A DNA stretch of 64,000 nucleotides from positions 170,611 through 234,610 of the forward strand of contig JAQWIT010000008.1 in assembly GCA_029248745.1 (NCBI GenBank), given 5' to 3'. This DNA comes from Gammaproteobacteria bacterium. Its GTDB lineage: Bacteria > Pseudomonadota > Gammaproteobacteria > Nitrosococcales > Methylophagaceae. Numbering within the stretch: the stretch's first letter is position 1; each line of letters opens with the position of its first letter. The notes beneath the pieces were generated by a model. It was not told where the DNA came from, did no database searches, and saw only the letters and a list, made by a program, of their open reading frames with translations. The translations under genes and the position numbers were made by a program. Positions 35,516 to 46,003 of this stretch are shown here, piece after piece.

Positions 35516-35584
35516 ATGAGTCGAATACGTGTATTGTTCTTGTTGACTGGCAATGCTTGCCGTTCTCAAATGGCTAAAGATTAG
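35516..35584 (+). pseudogene. arsC (low-molecular-weight phosphatase-type arsenate reductase) 5' remnant
   Basis: A 22-codon reading frame RIRVLFLLTGNACRSQMAKD ends in TAG. It matches the N-terminal P-loop of thioredoxin-type ArsC (consensus VLFLCTGNSCRSQMAEG), but the first P-loop cysteine is Leu here. No later ArsC sequence follows. It is a decayed stub next to the arsenate operon, not a working reductase. Confidence 0.7.
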
Positions 35585-35636
35585 CCTTGTTTTGGTTCTT
35601 CGTTTGTCATGGCGTAACTCTAGTTTTCAACAGTGA

Positions 35637-35673
35637 AAAAAAGCCCGCATAGAACAAATCTAAGCGGGCTTTT
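35637..35673 (-). terminator. Strong intrinsic terminator of the porin gene
   Basis: On the minus strand AAAAGCCCGC / GCGGGCTTTT with a 15-base loop ends in a long T run, about 33 bases after the porin stop. Confidence 0.85.
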
Positions 35674-35705
35674 CGTACTACTGAGACGACGTAGTAGGAG
35701 GAACT

Positions 35706-36908
35706 TTAGAATTTCACTTTAAGATCTAAGTGAAGTAGATCTGCTTCGGTATCATCATTATTGATATTTGTATCAGAGGTGTAATACGTGGCCTGTGCTG
35801 TGAAGCTGTTGTTAATTTTATATGCTGCTTTGATAATGCTACCTTTAGAATCATTACCAAAATCACTGTTATCAAAATTATCGTTTAAGGCATTCACACC
35901 AAGATCTAGGTATTCATAAGATAATTTGAAACTGCCCATTTTGGCTTTGGCGCCCAGAGACCAAGCATTGTCATCATCTCCTGAGGCATCAGCATTTGTG
36001 TTGTGTACATAGTTAGCAAAGACTGTCACAGGGGTTGATGGAATCGCTGTTTCACCAAATAATTGGAACATACGTTCTTCTTCGCTTGGGCCTGTGAAGT
36101 TACCCATGGCATCTGTGTTAGCGCTCTCAAAACCAAAGTAAGAGACACCGACTTTGGTTTTGCCCATGATAGCAGCCAATTGTGCATGGCCAAGGTGACT
36201 GTCTTCTGAGAAGGAGTCAGTACCATTGTCATCTAATGTGTAATAACCGACAGATGGTATTAACGTCACGCCACCGGCATTAAGTTTTGATTTAATGGCA
36301 ACACCTTCTGGATTGGTATCACCATCCCAAACCATACCACTGACTGATTCCCAAGGCTTTTTCATTTTACCAAAGATGAAATGGGTATTGCCGCCTAATG
36401 CTGTTGGTGCCCAGTCGATATAACCCAGATCAATACCGACATCGGTACTTGAAAAGTTGTTTTCTAGTGTTTGGTTAGTAGATGTGGCACTGCCGACTGT
36501 TGTAACAAGACGAATGCCTGCTTTGGTGGTTTCATTGACTTGAGCATAAGCACCTAAGCGGGCACGAATACGGAAGCGTCTTTTATCATCTGGCATATTA
36601 GATGAATCGACAGCATCTTGATCTTCATAGCGTGCACGCATATCACCTTTAAGTTTGATACGCTCAGGCCACTCGAGTGATTTCGATGCTGTAGATACTT
36701 TTTCAACTTTCATTGCAACAGCTTCGTCAGCCTCTTTATCCGCTTTAGCTGCGTTCGCTAGAAGTTCGTAATCTTGTGAAGTGATTGTGCCTCTATCACG
36801 AAGCACTTTTAATAAGTCCATCATAGCTTCGTTGCTTGCGTATGCTGGCATAACTGCTGCACCAAATAAAGCACATGTGATAAGTAGTGATGTTGATTTA
36901 ATTTTCAA
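35706..36908 (-). CDS. Putative outer-membrane porin
   Basis: 400 residues with a TTG start (RBS GAGGA 7 bases upstream). A signal peptide ends near PAYAS. A short helical segment (MMDLLKVLRDRGTITSQDYELL, typical of the putative porin family) follows, and then a beta-barrel with repeated alternating strands ends in the terminal Phe (DLKVKF). The family includes phosphate- and anion-type porins, but the substrate cannot be read from sequence. A Pho-box-like direct repeat upstream suggests phosphate control. It has a strong terminator of its own. Confidence 0.85.
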   Translation of the reverse strand: MKIKSTSLLITCALFGAAVMPAYASNEAMMDLLKVLRDRGTITSQDYELLANAAKADKEADEAVAMKVEKVSTASKSLEWPERIKLKGDMRARYEDQDAVDSSNMPDDKRRFRIRARLGAYAQVNETTKAGIRLVTTVGSATSTNQTLENNFSSTDVGIDLGYIDWAPTALGGNTHFIFGKMKKPWESVSGMVWDGDTNPEGVAIKSKLNAGGVTLIPSVGYYTLDDNGTDSFSEDSHLGHAQLAAIMGKTKVGVSYFGFESANTDAMGNFTGPSEEERMFQLFGETAIPSTPVTVFANYVHNTNADASGDDDNAWSLGAKAKMGSFKLSYEYLDLGVNALNDNFDNSDFGNDSKGSIIKAAYKINNSFTAQATYYTSDTNINNDDTEADLLHLDLKVKF

Positions 36909-37005
36909 GGGGATATCCTCTTTTGTTAATTATAGAGAAGTCGGTGTCCATCAATCCGATGACACACATATTAACGTTCATATATTTCAAAATGATGAAC
37001 CGAAT

Positions 37006-37023
37006 GTGACAATTCTGTTACAT
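37006..37023 (-). promoter_or_regulatory. Pho-box-like direct repeat upstream of the porin
   Basis: On the minus strand ATGTAAC-AGAA-TTGTCAC, two 7-base units with the 11-base periodicity of PhoB sites (consensus CTGTCAT-N4-CTGTCAT). It lies about 100 bases upstream of the porin start. The -10 is unclear. Confidence 0.4.
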
Positions 37024-37147
37024 TGCGACAAAAATCACATTTTGTTGCTTTTATGCAACGACGAAATATAGGTTAGATGACCTTGAATTTTAAAAAAGTG
37101 ACCCAATAGATAAACTTATTCATTTCATAAGTGCATTTAGGAAAACT

Positions 37148-37603
37148 ATGTTCCGTTCCTTATTTTTACTCTTTTTATTAGTGCCTCTTATTGAGATTTA
37201 TTTTTTAATCCAAGTGGGAGAGGTGATTGGTGCGGGCTGGACCATCTTTGCGGTCGTAGCAACGGCTGTGATTGGTGCAGGTTTGCTACGCATGCAGGGT
37301 TTAAGCACGATGCAACGTGCCCAGATGACATTGGCACAAGGACAAGTACCGGCAATGCAGATGATGGAAGGCTTAACCCTGTTGCTCTGCGGCGGGTTGT
37401 TATTAACGCCGGGGTTCTTCACTGATGGTGTGGGATTTTTGTTGTTGGTCCCTCCTGTCCGTCAAGCCTTAATTAAAAGACTGGTGGCGAAAGGCCAATT
37501 TTCGGCCCATACACAGGCTCATAGTTCATATCGACGACCTGAAGACAGTCATATTATAGAAGGTGAGGTTGTTGATAATGACGATGATCGTCATTTGAAA
37601 TAA
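37148..37603 (+). CDS. fxsA: FxsA family membrane protein
   Basis: A 151-residue inner-membrane protein. It shows FLLVPLIEIYFLIQVGEVIGAGW at the start, two to three helices, and LLLCGGLLLTPGFFTDGVGFLLLVPP in the middle, all diagnostic of FxsA. E. coli FxsA (YjeG) sits beside groES and suppresses F-factor exclusion of phage T7 when overproduced. Its normal role is unknown. Here too it is just upstream of groES. Confidence 0.94.
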   Translation: MFRSLFLLFLLVPLIEIYFLIQVGEVIGAGWTIFAVVATAVIGAGLLRMQGLSTMQRAQMTLAQGQVPAMQMMEGLTLLLCGGLLLTPGFFTDGVGFLLLVPPVRQALIKRLVAKGQFSAHTQAHSSYRRPEDSHIIEGEVVDNDDDRHLK

Positions 37604-37620
37604 TTTTTTTACTTTAGGCT

Positions 37621-37648
37621 CTTGAAGTTTTTTTTTATAGCCCCATCT
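37621..37648 (+). promoter_or_regulatory. Sigma-32 (RpoH) heat-shock promoter of groESL
   Basis: CTTGAA (37621-37626), a 14-base spacer, then CCCCATCT (37641-37648). This fits the RpoH consensus almost perfectly, 47 bases upstream of the groES start codon. Confidence 0.93.
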
Positions 37649-37694
37649 ATGTGATTCAAACTTTTTTGTTAGACATTTTTTGAGGATAGTGTAA

Positions 37695-37985
37695 ATGAAT
37701 ATTCGTCCCCTTCATGATCGAGTAATTGTTCGCCGAATGGAAGAAGAAACAGTCAGCGCTGGTGGCATTGTCTTACCGGGTAGCGCAACTGAAAAGCCAG
37801 ACCGCGGCGAAATTGTGGCAGCAGGTAAAGGCCGAATCACAGATTCTGGTGATGTGCGTGTAATGGATGTGGCTGTTGGCGATAAAGTGTTATTTGGCAA
37901 ATATGCCGGCACGGAAGTTAAAGTTGATGGCGAAGAGCTATTAGTGATGCGCGAAGAAGATATTGTTGCTGTTATCGAAGCTTAG
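37695..37985 (+). CDS. groES: Co-chaperonin GroES
   Basis: A 96-residue lid of the GroEL chaperonin. It starts [18 protein letters not shown], with the mobile loop [19 protein letters not shown] and a C-terminal [12 protein letters not shown]. It is 53 bases upstream of groEL, in the usual operon. Confidence 0.98.
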   Translation: MNIRPLHDRVIVRRMEEETVSAGGIVLPGSATEKPDRGEIVAAGKGRITDSGDVRVMDVAVGDKVLFGKYAGTEVKVDGEELLVMREEDIVAVIEA

Positions 37986-38026
37986 GTAAAAACACTTTTT
38001 AGATAACATTTATTAAAGAATATTAA

Positions 38027-39676
<1,650 letters not shown>

Positions 39677-39763
39677 TTGGTGCTGTTTGTCGGAAACGAC
39701 CCTTTTCCGCAATCTCGGCGTTAGATCGGAAAGAAGGATAGATTTTTAGCACAGGTAAAATTT

Positions 39764-39795
39764 AAAGAAGGCTCCGAATTTCGGGGCCTTTCTTT
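39764..39795 (+). terminator. groEL terminator
   Basis: An inverted repeat AAGGCTCCGAA / TTCGGGGCCTT with a 1-base loop, extended by an outer A/T stem and TTTCTTTT. It lies about 90 bases after the groEL stop. Confidence 0.8.
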
Positions 39796-39945
39796 TGTTT
39801 GATTGTTAGTATAATTATCGTTACATAACGCTTTAGATAAAGCCATTTTGGGTTGTTGGTGATATGTTATAACGTATCATTTTGTATGAATTGAAACTCA
39901 ATGCACGATCGCGCGTGCTGTCAGTCAAATAGAGTGGAGTAAAAA

Positions 39946-41607
39946 GTGGCCTATAGTTGTTTAAAGAATGCGAAAGCCTATGACCCTACCCAGAAGTGGA
40001 ATGGTTCGATGCAGGAGATCTGGTTGGAAGATGACCGGATTTGTGCAGAGCCCAATGCGGATGATCAGGCGAAAGCGACTTATTATGACCTAACAGGTGC
40101 AGTCGTAATGGCCTCTGCCATTGACATTCATAGTCATATTGCCGGCGGTAATGTGAATACTGCTAGGCTATTATTACCTGATCAGCACCGAAACCATTTG
40201 CAACGACAAAAGGTACATCCATTCCAGTGTGCGAAGTGGTCGAGCTTCGATACGGGTTACCGTTATGCTGAGATGGGATATGGCTTAGTCATTGAACCAG
40301 CGATGCTACCGGTCAATGCGCCACAGGTGCATGCTGAGTTGGCTGATATCCCAATGATCGACACTGGCGCGCTGGCGATTCTAGGGAGTGATGACCTGCT
40401 GTTGCGTTTGATGCGTAGCAATGCCAGTCAAGCACAAATCAATGACTATGTGTCTTGGACAATGAATTCGACTAAGGCCATGGGTTTGAAGGTCATTAAC
40501 CCCGGTGGTGCACAAGCTTTTAAGCTAGGTGTTGAGACGTTTGGTTTGGATGATGTGGTTCCAGATTATGGCGTGTCATCCCGGCATATTTTACAAACCC
40601 TGCAAACAGCGGTTGCGCAGACGGGTATTTTGCATCCAGTGCATGTGCATTGTAATAACTTAGGCACACCAGGCAATATCGGTACGTTGGTTGAAACGAT
40701 GGAGGCAGCCCAAGGGTTGCCGATGCATTTAGCTCATGTGCAATTTTATGGCTATGGCGATGATGGTAACTATGGTTTTTCTTCAGGTGCAGCCAGAATG
40801 ATGGAGGCCTTTGCTAAGCACCCCAATATTACGATGGATGTCGGGCAAGTATTATTTGGTCAAACTGTGACGTTATCCGGTGATGTGATGGCGCAATACA
40901 GTCGTCGAGATGATGCGTCACCGAGTAAATGGATCGTGTGGCATTCCGAAAATGAAGGTAGCGGAGGCATCGTTCCTTATCAATATAAACAAGGTAGCTT
41001 TGTTAATGGCTTACAGTGGGCAATTGGTCTAGAAATCTTTTTGCTATCAGATGATCCATGGCGTTTATTTTTCACGACAGATCACCCAAATGGTGCCCCT
41101 TTTACGCGATATCCGGAGCTCATTCATCTGTTAATGAGTTATGACTATCGCATGGCTTGTTTGTCGACATTGCACACAGAAATTCAGCAAATGACATTGC
41201 TTAAAGATTTGAAACGTGAATACAGTCTTGAAGAAATAGCGATGATGACGCGTGCTGCGCCAGCTAAGTTATTAGGCCAAACTGATCGCGGTCACTTACA
41301 GATCGGGGCGAAAGCAGATATCGCTATTTATCATCAGCAGGAAGATCTTACCAAGATGTTCCGTTTTGCCGATAAGGTGTTTAAAGATGGTGAGTTGATT
41401 GTTAAGGATGGACAAGTCTTGACTCAGAAACAGACGAAGACGCTATCATTGGCAATGGGTTATAACGATGATATTGAGACGGTGATTCAATCTTATATGG
41501 ATCAGTACTACAGTTTGAAATTGAGTAACTATGGTGTGACTGAGGATGTGAATCCTCACCCAAATGGTTTTGCTTATCAATCGTTAGAAGGGGTGTATTC
41601 TGCTTAA
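39946..41607 (+). CDS. fhcA: Formyltransferase/hydrolase complex subunit A (formylmethanofuran dehydrogenase A-like)
   Basis: A 553-residue metal-dependent amidohydrolase of the Fhc complex, which transfers the formyl group of formyl-H4MPT to methanofuran and hydrolyses it to formate. Zinc ligands are seen as H62 and H64 (IDIHSH), the carboxylated Lys site K182 (GLKVINPGG), H233/H235 (HPVHVH), H264 (HLAHVQ) and the Asp in TTDHPNGAPF. GTG start. The usual companion genes fhcB, fhcD and fhcC are not here; a YdiJ-like oxidase follows 9 bases later. Confidence 0.93.
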   Translation: MAYSCLKNAKAYDPTQKWNGSMQEIWLEDDRICAEPNADDQAKATYYDLTGAVVMASAIDIHSHIAGGNVNTARLLLPDQHRNHLQRQKVHPFQCAKWSSFDTGYRYAEMGYGLVIEPAMLPVNAPQVHAELADIPMIDTGALAILGSDDLLLRLMRSNASQAQINDYVSWTMNSTKAMGLKVINPGGAQAFKLGVETFGLDDVVPDYGVSSRHILQTLQTAVAQTGILHPVHVHCNNLGTPGNIGTLVETMEAAQGLPMHLAHVQFYGYGDDGNYGFSSGAARMMEAFAKHPNITMDVGQVLFGQTVTLSGDVMAQYSRRDDASPSKWIVWHSENEGSGGIVPYQYKQGSFVNGLQWAIGLEIFLLSDDPWRLFFTTDHPNGAPFTRYPELIHLLMSYDYRMACLSTLHTEIQQMTLLKDLKREYSLEEIAMMTRAAPAKLLGQTDRGHLQIGAKADIAIYHQQEDLTKMFRFADKVFKDGELIVKDGQVLTQKQTKTLSLAMGYNDDIETVIQSYMDQYYSLKLSNYGVTEDVNPHPNGFAYQSLEGVYSA

Positions 41608-41616
41608 TTTTCTTCT

Positions 41617-44586
41617 ATGAATACGATATCGCCACAACACAGTGTCATACAGTCGCTTTATCATGATTTTTTAGTTCGCCTTAAAGAGGCGGGGTTTTCT
41701 GGTGAGATGGATGACGATTACGCCAACCGCTTGGTGCTCGCTACGGATAATTCTATTTATCAGCGTTTGCCACAGGCTGTTGTTTATCCTACTTGCATTA
41801 CTGATCTCCAATCTATTGCCACGCTGTTAGATGAATCGGAATTCCAACAAATTGTCGTGTCACCACGAGGTGGAGGTACGGGTACCAATGGTCAATCGTT
41901 AACGGACGGTATTGTCGTTGATGTGTCCCGACACATGAATACGATCCTTGAGATTAACGTGGAAGAGCGTTGGGCTCGGGTTGAAGCGGGCGTGGTTAAA
42001 GATCAATTAAACGCTGCTTTAAAGCCTTATGGTTTATTTTTCGCACCTGATTTATCGACGTCTAACCGCGCAACTATTGGTGGTATGGTGAATACGGATG
42101 CCAGTGGTCAAGGAAGTTGTGTCTACGGTAAAACCCGAGATCATGTGCTTGCACTTAAAAGTGTGTTGATGGGTGGCACAGTGCTTTATACTGTGCCAGT
42201 TGAACAGGATGTTGTACCTCAGCTGAGTGCTCAACAAGATCGCGTGGGTGAGATATACCGTACCGTTAGTGAGATTAGTCATAAACAGGCACAGTTAATT
42301 GAAGAGACGTTTCCACCCTTGAATCGTTGCCTAACTGGCTATGATCTAGCGCATCTGCAGGAAGCGAATCATTTTAATTTAAACAGTATTTTATGTGGTT
42401 CCGAAGGCACTTTAGGTTTTCTCGCTGAGGCTAAATTAAATGTATTACCGATACCAAATTATTCAGTATTAGTGAATGTACGGTATAACGTCTTTATGGA
42501 TGCTTTACGCGATGCTAAGGCTTTGATGAAGCAGCAACCTCTGTCAATAGAGACGGTGGACTCTAAAGTCTTGATGTTAGCAAAACAGGATACGGTTTGG
42601 CAGAGTGTTGAGGCGTATTTCCCTGATGATGAACATGATGCTCTGGGTATTAACTTGGTTGAGTTTAGTGGTGACAAGGAAGCCAGTGTTAATGAACAGG
42701 TTGCGCGATTTTTAGTTCATTTAGATCAAGATACAACGGCACAGCGTTTAGGTTATAGCCTGGCTAAGGGAAGTGAGGCGGTGAAAACGGTCTATGCCAT
42801 GCGTAAAAGAGCGGTGGGCTTACTAGGCAATGTTGAAGGTGAAGCGAGGCCCCAACCTTTTATTGAAGATATGGCTGTGCCACCAGAAAACTTAGCGGAT
42901 TTTATTGCTGAGCTTCGGGCGCTATTGGATAGCTATGGTTTGCAGTACGGTATGTTTGGTCATGTCGATGCCGGGGTTCTACATGTGCGCCCATTACTAG
43001 ACATGAAAGATCCTCAGCAAGCTAGGATGATAAGACCTATCACGGATGTGGCAGTCGAATTAATCAAGCAGTATGGTGGCTTATTGTGGGGAGAACATGG
43101 TAAAGGGCTGCGTTCTGAATATGTGCCTCAATTTTTTGGAGATTTATATCCAGCTATACAACAAGTAAAGGCCGCTTTTGATCCTTATAACCAGTTGAAT
43201 CCAGGCAAAATCGCGACGCCAGCCACACAGCCTGAAGCGACATTATTGAAAATTGATCAAGTCCCATTAAGGGGAGAGTTTGATCGCCAAATTTCAACGG
43301 AAGTATGGCAGAGCTATGGTGCCTCAATGCACTGCAATGGTAATGGTGCTTGTTTTAACTATGATTTAAATGATGCCATGTGTCCGTCATGGAAAGCGAC
43401 GCGACAGCGAATTCACTCGCCGAAAGGTAGGGCATCGTTAATGAGAGAATGGGTACGTCTAGATCAACAAGGCGATATCGATAAGGGTTTTGCTGACCAA
43501 GTCTATGAATCAATGGCGGGTTGTTTAGCGTGTAAGTCATGCGCGGGTCAATGCCCAGTCAAAGTGAATGTGCCAGAATTGCGATCTCGTTTTCTCAGTG
43601 AATATCATGAGCGTTATGCGAGGCCGATGCGCGATTATGTTATTGCAACACTTGAGTTTACGATGCCGTATATCGCCAAAGCAGCTTTTTTGTACAATGG
43701 TTTGATTAAACAAACTTTGGTAGATAAGGCCATTACTAAGTTATTGGGCATGGTGGATACGCCGACCATTAGTGATCAGAAAAAGTTAATGGACACGATA
43801 AAGCGTTGGGATGTTCAGCCTGCCTCAACAACAGCATTGTCTCAGCTGAGCGAGCCACAGCGGCAACGCAGTGTGATAGTGGTTCAAGATGTCTTTACGC
43901 GCTATTTTGATAGCGATATCGTCGCGGATACGATTGAGCTAGTCGCACAATTGGGATATCAAGTTTGGTTAGCGCCACTAAAGCCAAATGGTAAGCCATT
44001 ACATGTACAAGGGTTTAGTAAATGGTTTGATAAAACAGCACAGAAGAGCAGTAAAGCATTAAGCAAATTGTCTGAATTTGATATCCCTTTAGTGGGGCTT
44101 GATCCTGCTATGACTTTAGTCTATCGGCAAGAATATACGGCTGTAGTGGGCGAGGATTTACCGGAGGTGCTACTTCCTCAAGAGTGGTTGCTGGAGGTAT
44201 TACCTGAAGGTGTTAATACTGCGTTAAAGCAAGACTATCGATTATTATCACACTGTACTGAAAGAACGAATGCTCAGGCGAGCCAGCAATTTTGGTCGAA
44301 GCTGTTTGAGAGAAGAGGATTATCATTTAGTATGCCTTCCGTTGGCTGTTGTGGTATGTCAGGTACTTACGGGCATGAAGCACGAAATTTACAGACATCT
44401 GAAACGATTTTTAAACAATCTTGGCAGTCGCAATTTGATCAGGTTGCTGAGAATATGGAGCTATTAGCCACAGGCTACTCGTGTCGGAGCCAGGTGAAAC
44501 GATTTAAACAGCAACAAATTAAGCACCCTATCCAGATATTGCTAGCGTCTGTTAAAGCTGAGGCACACAATGCTAGCGCTGTATAG
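41617..44586 (+). CDS. FAD/Fe-S oxidoreductase, YdiJ-like D-2-hydroxyglutarate dehydrogenase
   Basis: A 989-residue fused protein like E. coli YdiJ. An N-terminal PCMH-type FAD domain has SPRGGGTGTNGQSLTDG near residue 88. The FAD-oxidase C-terminal domain (GMFGHVDAGVLHVRP) follows, then a 4Fe-4S region CLACKSCAGQCP near residue 640, and a C-terminal cysteine-rich CCG domain with VGCCGMSGTYGHE. YdiJ was reported to oxidise D-2-hydroxyglutarate. The start 9 bases after fhcA, without a clear ribosome site, suggests coupling. Whether it relates to C1 metabolism is unknown. Confidence 0.85.
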   Translation: MNTISPQHSVIQSLYHDFLVRLKEAGFSGEMDDDYANRLVLATDNSIYQRLPQAVVYPTCITDLQSIATLLDESEFQQIVVSPRGGGTGTNGQSLTDGIVVDVSRHMNTILEINVEERWARVEAGVVKDQLNAALKPYGLFFAPDLSTSNRATIGGMVNTDASGQGSCVYGKTRDHVLALKSVLMGGTVLYTVPVEQDVVPQLSAQQDRVGEIYRTVSEISHKQAQLIEETFPPLNRCLTGYDLAHLQEANHFNLNSILCGSEGTLGFLAEAKLNVLPIPNYSVLVNVRYNVFMDALRDAKALMKQQPLSIETVDSKVLMLAKQDTVWQSVEAYFPDDEHDALGINLVEFSGDKEASVNEQVARFLVHLDQDTTAQRLGYSLAKGSEAVKTVYAMRKRAVGLLGNVEGEARPQPFIEDMAVPPENLADFIAELRALLDSYGLQYGMFGHVDAGVLHVRPLLDMKDPQQARMIRPITDVAVELIKQYGGLLWGEHGKGLRSEYVPQFFGDLYPAIQQVKAAFDPYNQLNPGKIATPATQPEATLLKIDQVPLRGEFDRQISTEVWQSYGASMHCNGNGACFNYDLNDAMCPSWKATRQRIHSPKGRASLMREWVRLDQQGDIDKGFADQVYESMAGCLACKSCAGQCPVKVNVPELRSRFLSEYHERYARPMRDYVIATLEFTMPYIAKAAFLYNGLIKQTLVDKAITKLLGMVDTPTISDQKKLMDTIKRWDVQPASTTALSQLSEPQRQRSVIVVQDVFTRYFDSDIVADTIELVAQLGYQVWLAPLKPNGKPLHVQGFSKWFDKTAQKSSKALSKLSEFDIPLVGLDPAMTLVYRQEYTAVVGEDLPEVLLPQEWLLEVLPEGVNTALKQDYRLLSHCTERTNAQASQQFWSKLFERRGLSFSMPSVGCCGMSGTYGHEARNLQTSETIFKQSWQSQFDQVAENMELLATGYSCRSQVKRFKQQQIKHPIQILLASVKAEAHNASAV

Positions 44587-44634
44587 ACATGTGTTTCATC
44601 GGCTTAGCCTGTAATCATCATGTAGAAGAAATAT

Positions 44635-44663
44635 AAAGGCCCTGATGTTTAAGGGCTTTTTTT
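44635..44663 (+). terminator. Terminator after the YdiJ-like gene
   Basis: AAGGCCCT / AGGGCTTT with loop GATGTTTA, followed by an eight-T run, about 50 bases after the stop codon. It separates the fhcA unit from the radical SAM unit. Confidence 0.85.
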
Positions 44664-44722
44664 TGCTCGGGATTTCAGTAAGATGTAATTAAAGGCTACT
44701 GGTGCGTCAATAATGATAAGTG

Positions 44723-46003
44723 ATGAGTCAGGGTAGGAGAGAGATTATTAATCATCGTGAAGACATGTTGGCGAATACCCGGGAAAGAATGGGTGAACAC
44801 TATACGGCTAACCAAGTATTAGGCAGAACACAGACGATTGGGTGTGTGGCTGTGGAAGTAACTCAGCGCTGTAATTTGGATTGTACCTTGTGTTATTTGT
44901 CAGAGCACTCGCAATCCGTTTCAGATATTCCTATTGAGGAAGTGTTTAAGCGTTTGGATGATGTGCTAACGCATTATGGGAAAGGGACACATGTGCAAAT
45001 CACCGGTGGTGATCCGACATTACGTAAGCATAGCGAACTGATTGAGATTGTACGCTATGCTTCTGAATTGGGTTTATATCCCGCGTTATTCACTAACGGT
45101 ATTGCTGCGACGAGAAAATTGCTTTCACAATTGGCTGGGGTTGGTTTGCAAGATGTGGCTTTCCATGTTGATACAACCCAGCGTCGTGCAGGGTATGAGA
45201 CAGAAATGGATTTGAATGCTATTCGCAAAGATTATATTGCGAGAGCTCAGGGTTTGGGTTTGATGGTCGTGTTTAATACTACGGTGCACGAAGGTAACTT
45301 CCACCATATTCCTAACCTAGTCCGTTTTTTCATCGGACAGAGTGCTGAAATCGGTTTGGTTTCGTTTCAATTGCAGGCAGAAACAGGCCGAGGTGAGTGG
45401 GGTTCGCGTGATGTTTTGATTACGCAAAAGTCAATGAAAAAACAAATTGAGGCTGGTACAGCGAGAACACTACCATGGGGTGTGGTAGATTTTGGTCACC
45501 CTGATTGCCATAGTTATATGCCGACAACAGTGGTTAATAATAAGGTGTTTCCAGTGATTGGTCAGCGGAATTTATTTGGTCAGTTTTTGAGCACATTTGA
45601 ACATATTAGGGCTGATCGGCATGTCCCTGTTTATCAAGTGATGATCGACTATGGCATGACTTTATTAAAGCAGCCACGGACTTGGTGGCCAGCGTTAAGT
45701 TATCTTGCTGGACAAATAAAACAAATGGGTAAACATTTGGTTTTGGGCAGGGGCCAAGTGCATAAATTGTCTTTCTTTATGCAAAACTTTATGGACGCTA
45801 ATGAGTTGGCTCAAGAACGTGTCCATGCTTGTTCATTTATGGTGATGACAGCGGAAGGTCCGGTATCGATGTGTGAACATAATGCCAAACGGGATGATTT
45901 TATTTTAACGCCATTTACAGTAGAAAAGCGGGATGGCACAACAGAACATTATGTGCCTATTCCAGAGATGCCAAAGTATAAAAAGGCCAGTGGTGAAAAT
46001 TAA
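44723..46003 (+). CDS. Radical SAM protein (COG1964-like)
   Basis: 426 residues from ATG 44723 (a GTG at 44720 is also possible). The SAM/4Fe-4S motif is CX3CX2C in TQRCNLDCTLCYL, at C50, C54 and C57; ITGGDPTLR is the GGE-like loop. A later Cys/His-rich part has GHPDCHSY and ACSFMVMTAEGPVSMCEHN, suggesting extra metal or cluster ligands. The overall pattern resembles the family of archaeal pterin dimethyltransferase-type radical SAM enzymes. A pterin role here is speculation from the C1 context. It overlaps the DUF547 gene by 11 bases. Confidence 0.78.
   Translation: MSQGRREIINHREDMLANTRERMGEHYTANQVLGRTQTIGCVAVEVTQRCNLDCTLCYLSEHSQSVSDIPIEEVFKRLDDVLTHYGKGTHVQITGGDPTLRKHSELIEIVRYASELGLYPALFTNGIAATRKLLSQLAGVGLQDVAFHVDTTQRRAGYETEMDLNAIRKDYIARAQGLGLMVVFNTTVHEGNFHHIPNLVRFFIGQSAEIGLVSFQLQAETGRGEWGSRDVLITQKSMKKQIEAGTARTLPWGVVDFGHPDCHSYMPTTVVNNKVFPVIGQRNLFGQFLSTFEHIRADRHVPVYQVMIDYGMTLLKQPRTWWPALSYLAGQIKQMGKHLVLGRGQVHKLSFFMQNFMDANELAQERVHACSFMVMTAEGPVSMCEHNAKRDDFILTPFTVEKRDGTTEHYVPIPEMPKYKKASGEN

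Noticed and set aside
37621..37694. CIRCE element before groESL
   Set aside because: No TTAGCACTC inverted repeat is present; the RpoH promoter explains control.
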